Part shown: positions 36,121 through 36,298 of the stretch, piece after piece | How positions within the stretch are numbered: the first letter of the stretch is position 1 | How the letters are laid out: each line of letters starts with the position of its first letter | IMG/VR virus record: IMGVR_UViG_3300024518_003729 | Span: 1-36,298 of that record | Length of the DNA: 36,298 nucleotides | From: a virus | Direction: 5' to 3' (one strand) | Translations under genes and position numbers: made by a program | The notes under the pieces: model-generated | Database searches by the model: none | The model's input: only the letters and a program-made list of their open reading frames with translations | What the model was told of the DNA's origin: nothing

Positions 36121-36298
36121 CGCACTACTCAACATACTGTGGTGAATGCGCTACGCACTAGGGGTTTGTCTGCTAGCGCTGTAGCTAGGGGTCAACAGAG
36201 CTATGAACCGGCCAATAAGCGTGCCAAGCCAAATGCCGTGCCAAGTGAGGGTAGGGGGGCGGGGGGTAAAGACGTCTAGGTGTAGATTCTAGCCGGTG
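36121..36298 (+). other. right end of window: read-through frame, then non-coding
   Basis: 36121-36279 continues the frame of the preceding entry after its TGA, ending in a Gly/Arg-rich tail (SEGRGAGGKDV). The last 19 bases hold nothing recognisable. No terminal repeat with the left end of the window is seen, so neither a fixed-end genome nor circular closure can be shown. Confidence 0.4.

Noticed and set aside
1-36298. Integrase, excisionase or att site indicating a temperate phage
   Set aside because: No tyrosine or serine recombinase motif is present in any frame; the RHH repressor alone does not show lysogeny.

Overview
The window reads as a compact, essentially gap-free genome of a tailed bacteriophage with a contractile tail (myovirus morphology), about 36.3 kb and possibly complete. 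No host genes, rRNA, CRISPR array, insertion sequence or integrase is visible. Genes are packed with ATGA, TAATG and TTGA stop/start overlaps. The host is not identifiable from sequence alone. TTGACA-type promoters, lipoprotein signals and a murein-active lysis cassette suggest a Gram-negative bacterium; a sigma-like HTH protein of a type I associate with deltaproteobacteria/Myxococcota is only a weak hint.

Layout. (1) 1-1455, plus strand: small metabolic and unknown genes (nucleoside 2-deoxyribosyltransferase-like, a frameshifted zinc ribbon). If the contig is circular these are the tail end of the early operon that runs to 36298. (2) 1447-2027, minus: two Cys-rich genes. (3) 2159-5197: terminase small and large subunits, interrupted by a minus-strand ParB-like gene. 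(4) 5208-10508: HK97-type head (portal, prohead protease, major capsid with an extra domain, head-tail connectors, terminator). (5) 10519-19248: contractile tail of the Pam3 type (DUF3383 sheath, DUF3277 tube, tail chaperone with a -1 frameshift site, tape measure, Dit-like, plug, hub, gp138 spike, gp25/W-like, J, DUF2612). (6) 19245-23859: two beta-propeller receptor-binding candidates (PQQ-like and a double kelch). (7) 23868-25971: lysis cassette. (8) 26207-26780: minus-strand transglycosylase fragment and ribbon-helix-helix repressor with back-to-back divergent promoters and operators. (9) 26781-36279: early operon with recombination (RecB/Cas4-like nuclease, Sak4 ATPase, DUF669 ssDNA-binding protein), a sigma-like HTH protein, replication initiator, helicase loader, RuvC-like resolvase, many small zinc proteins, a shortened methyltransferase and a TGA-interrupted DNA-binding ORF.

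The strongest non-gene signal is an array of four 32-bp units at 30973-31100 inside the initiator gene. Each unit carries a 17-bp near-palindromic core whose centre is flipped in two of the four copies. It is followed by an A/T-only stretch and by complementary GA and CT tracts. This is a lambda-O-like replication origin placed in its own initiator gene. Part of the unit (ACAAYGTNAATACA) recurs at the three intergenic regions upstream of minus-strand genes, which suggests that initiator and repressor, both with similar ribbon-helix-helix N-termini, read related sites. A second, unrelated palindrome, TAACCNGGTTA, occurs nine times perfectly through the genome and is unexplained.
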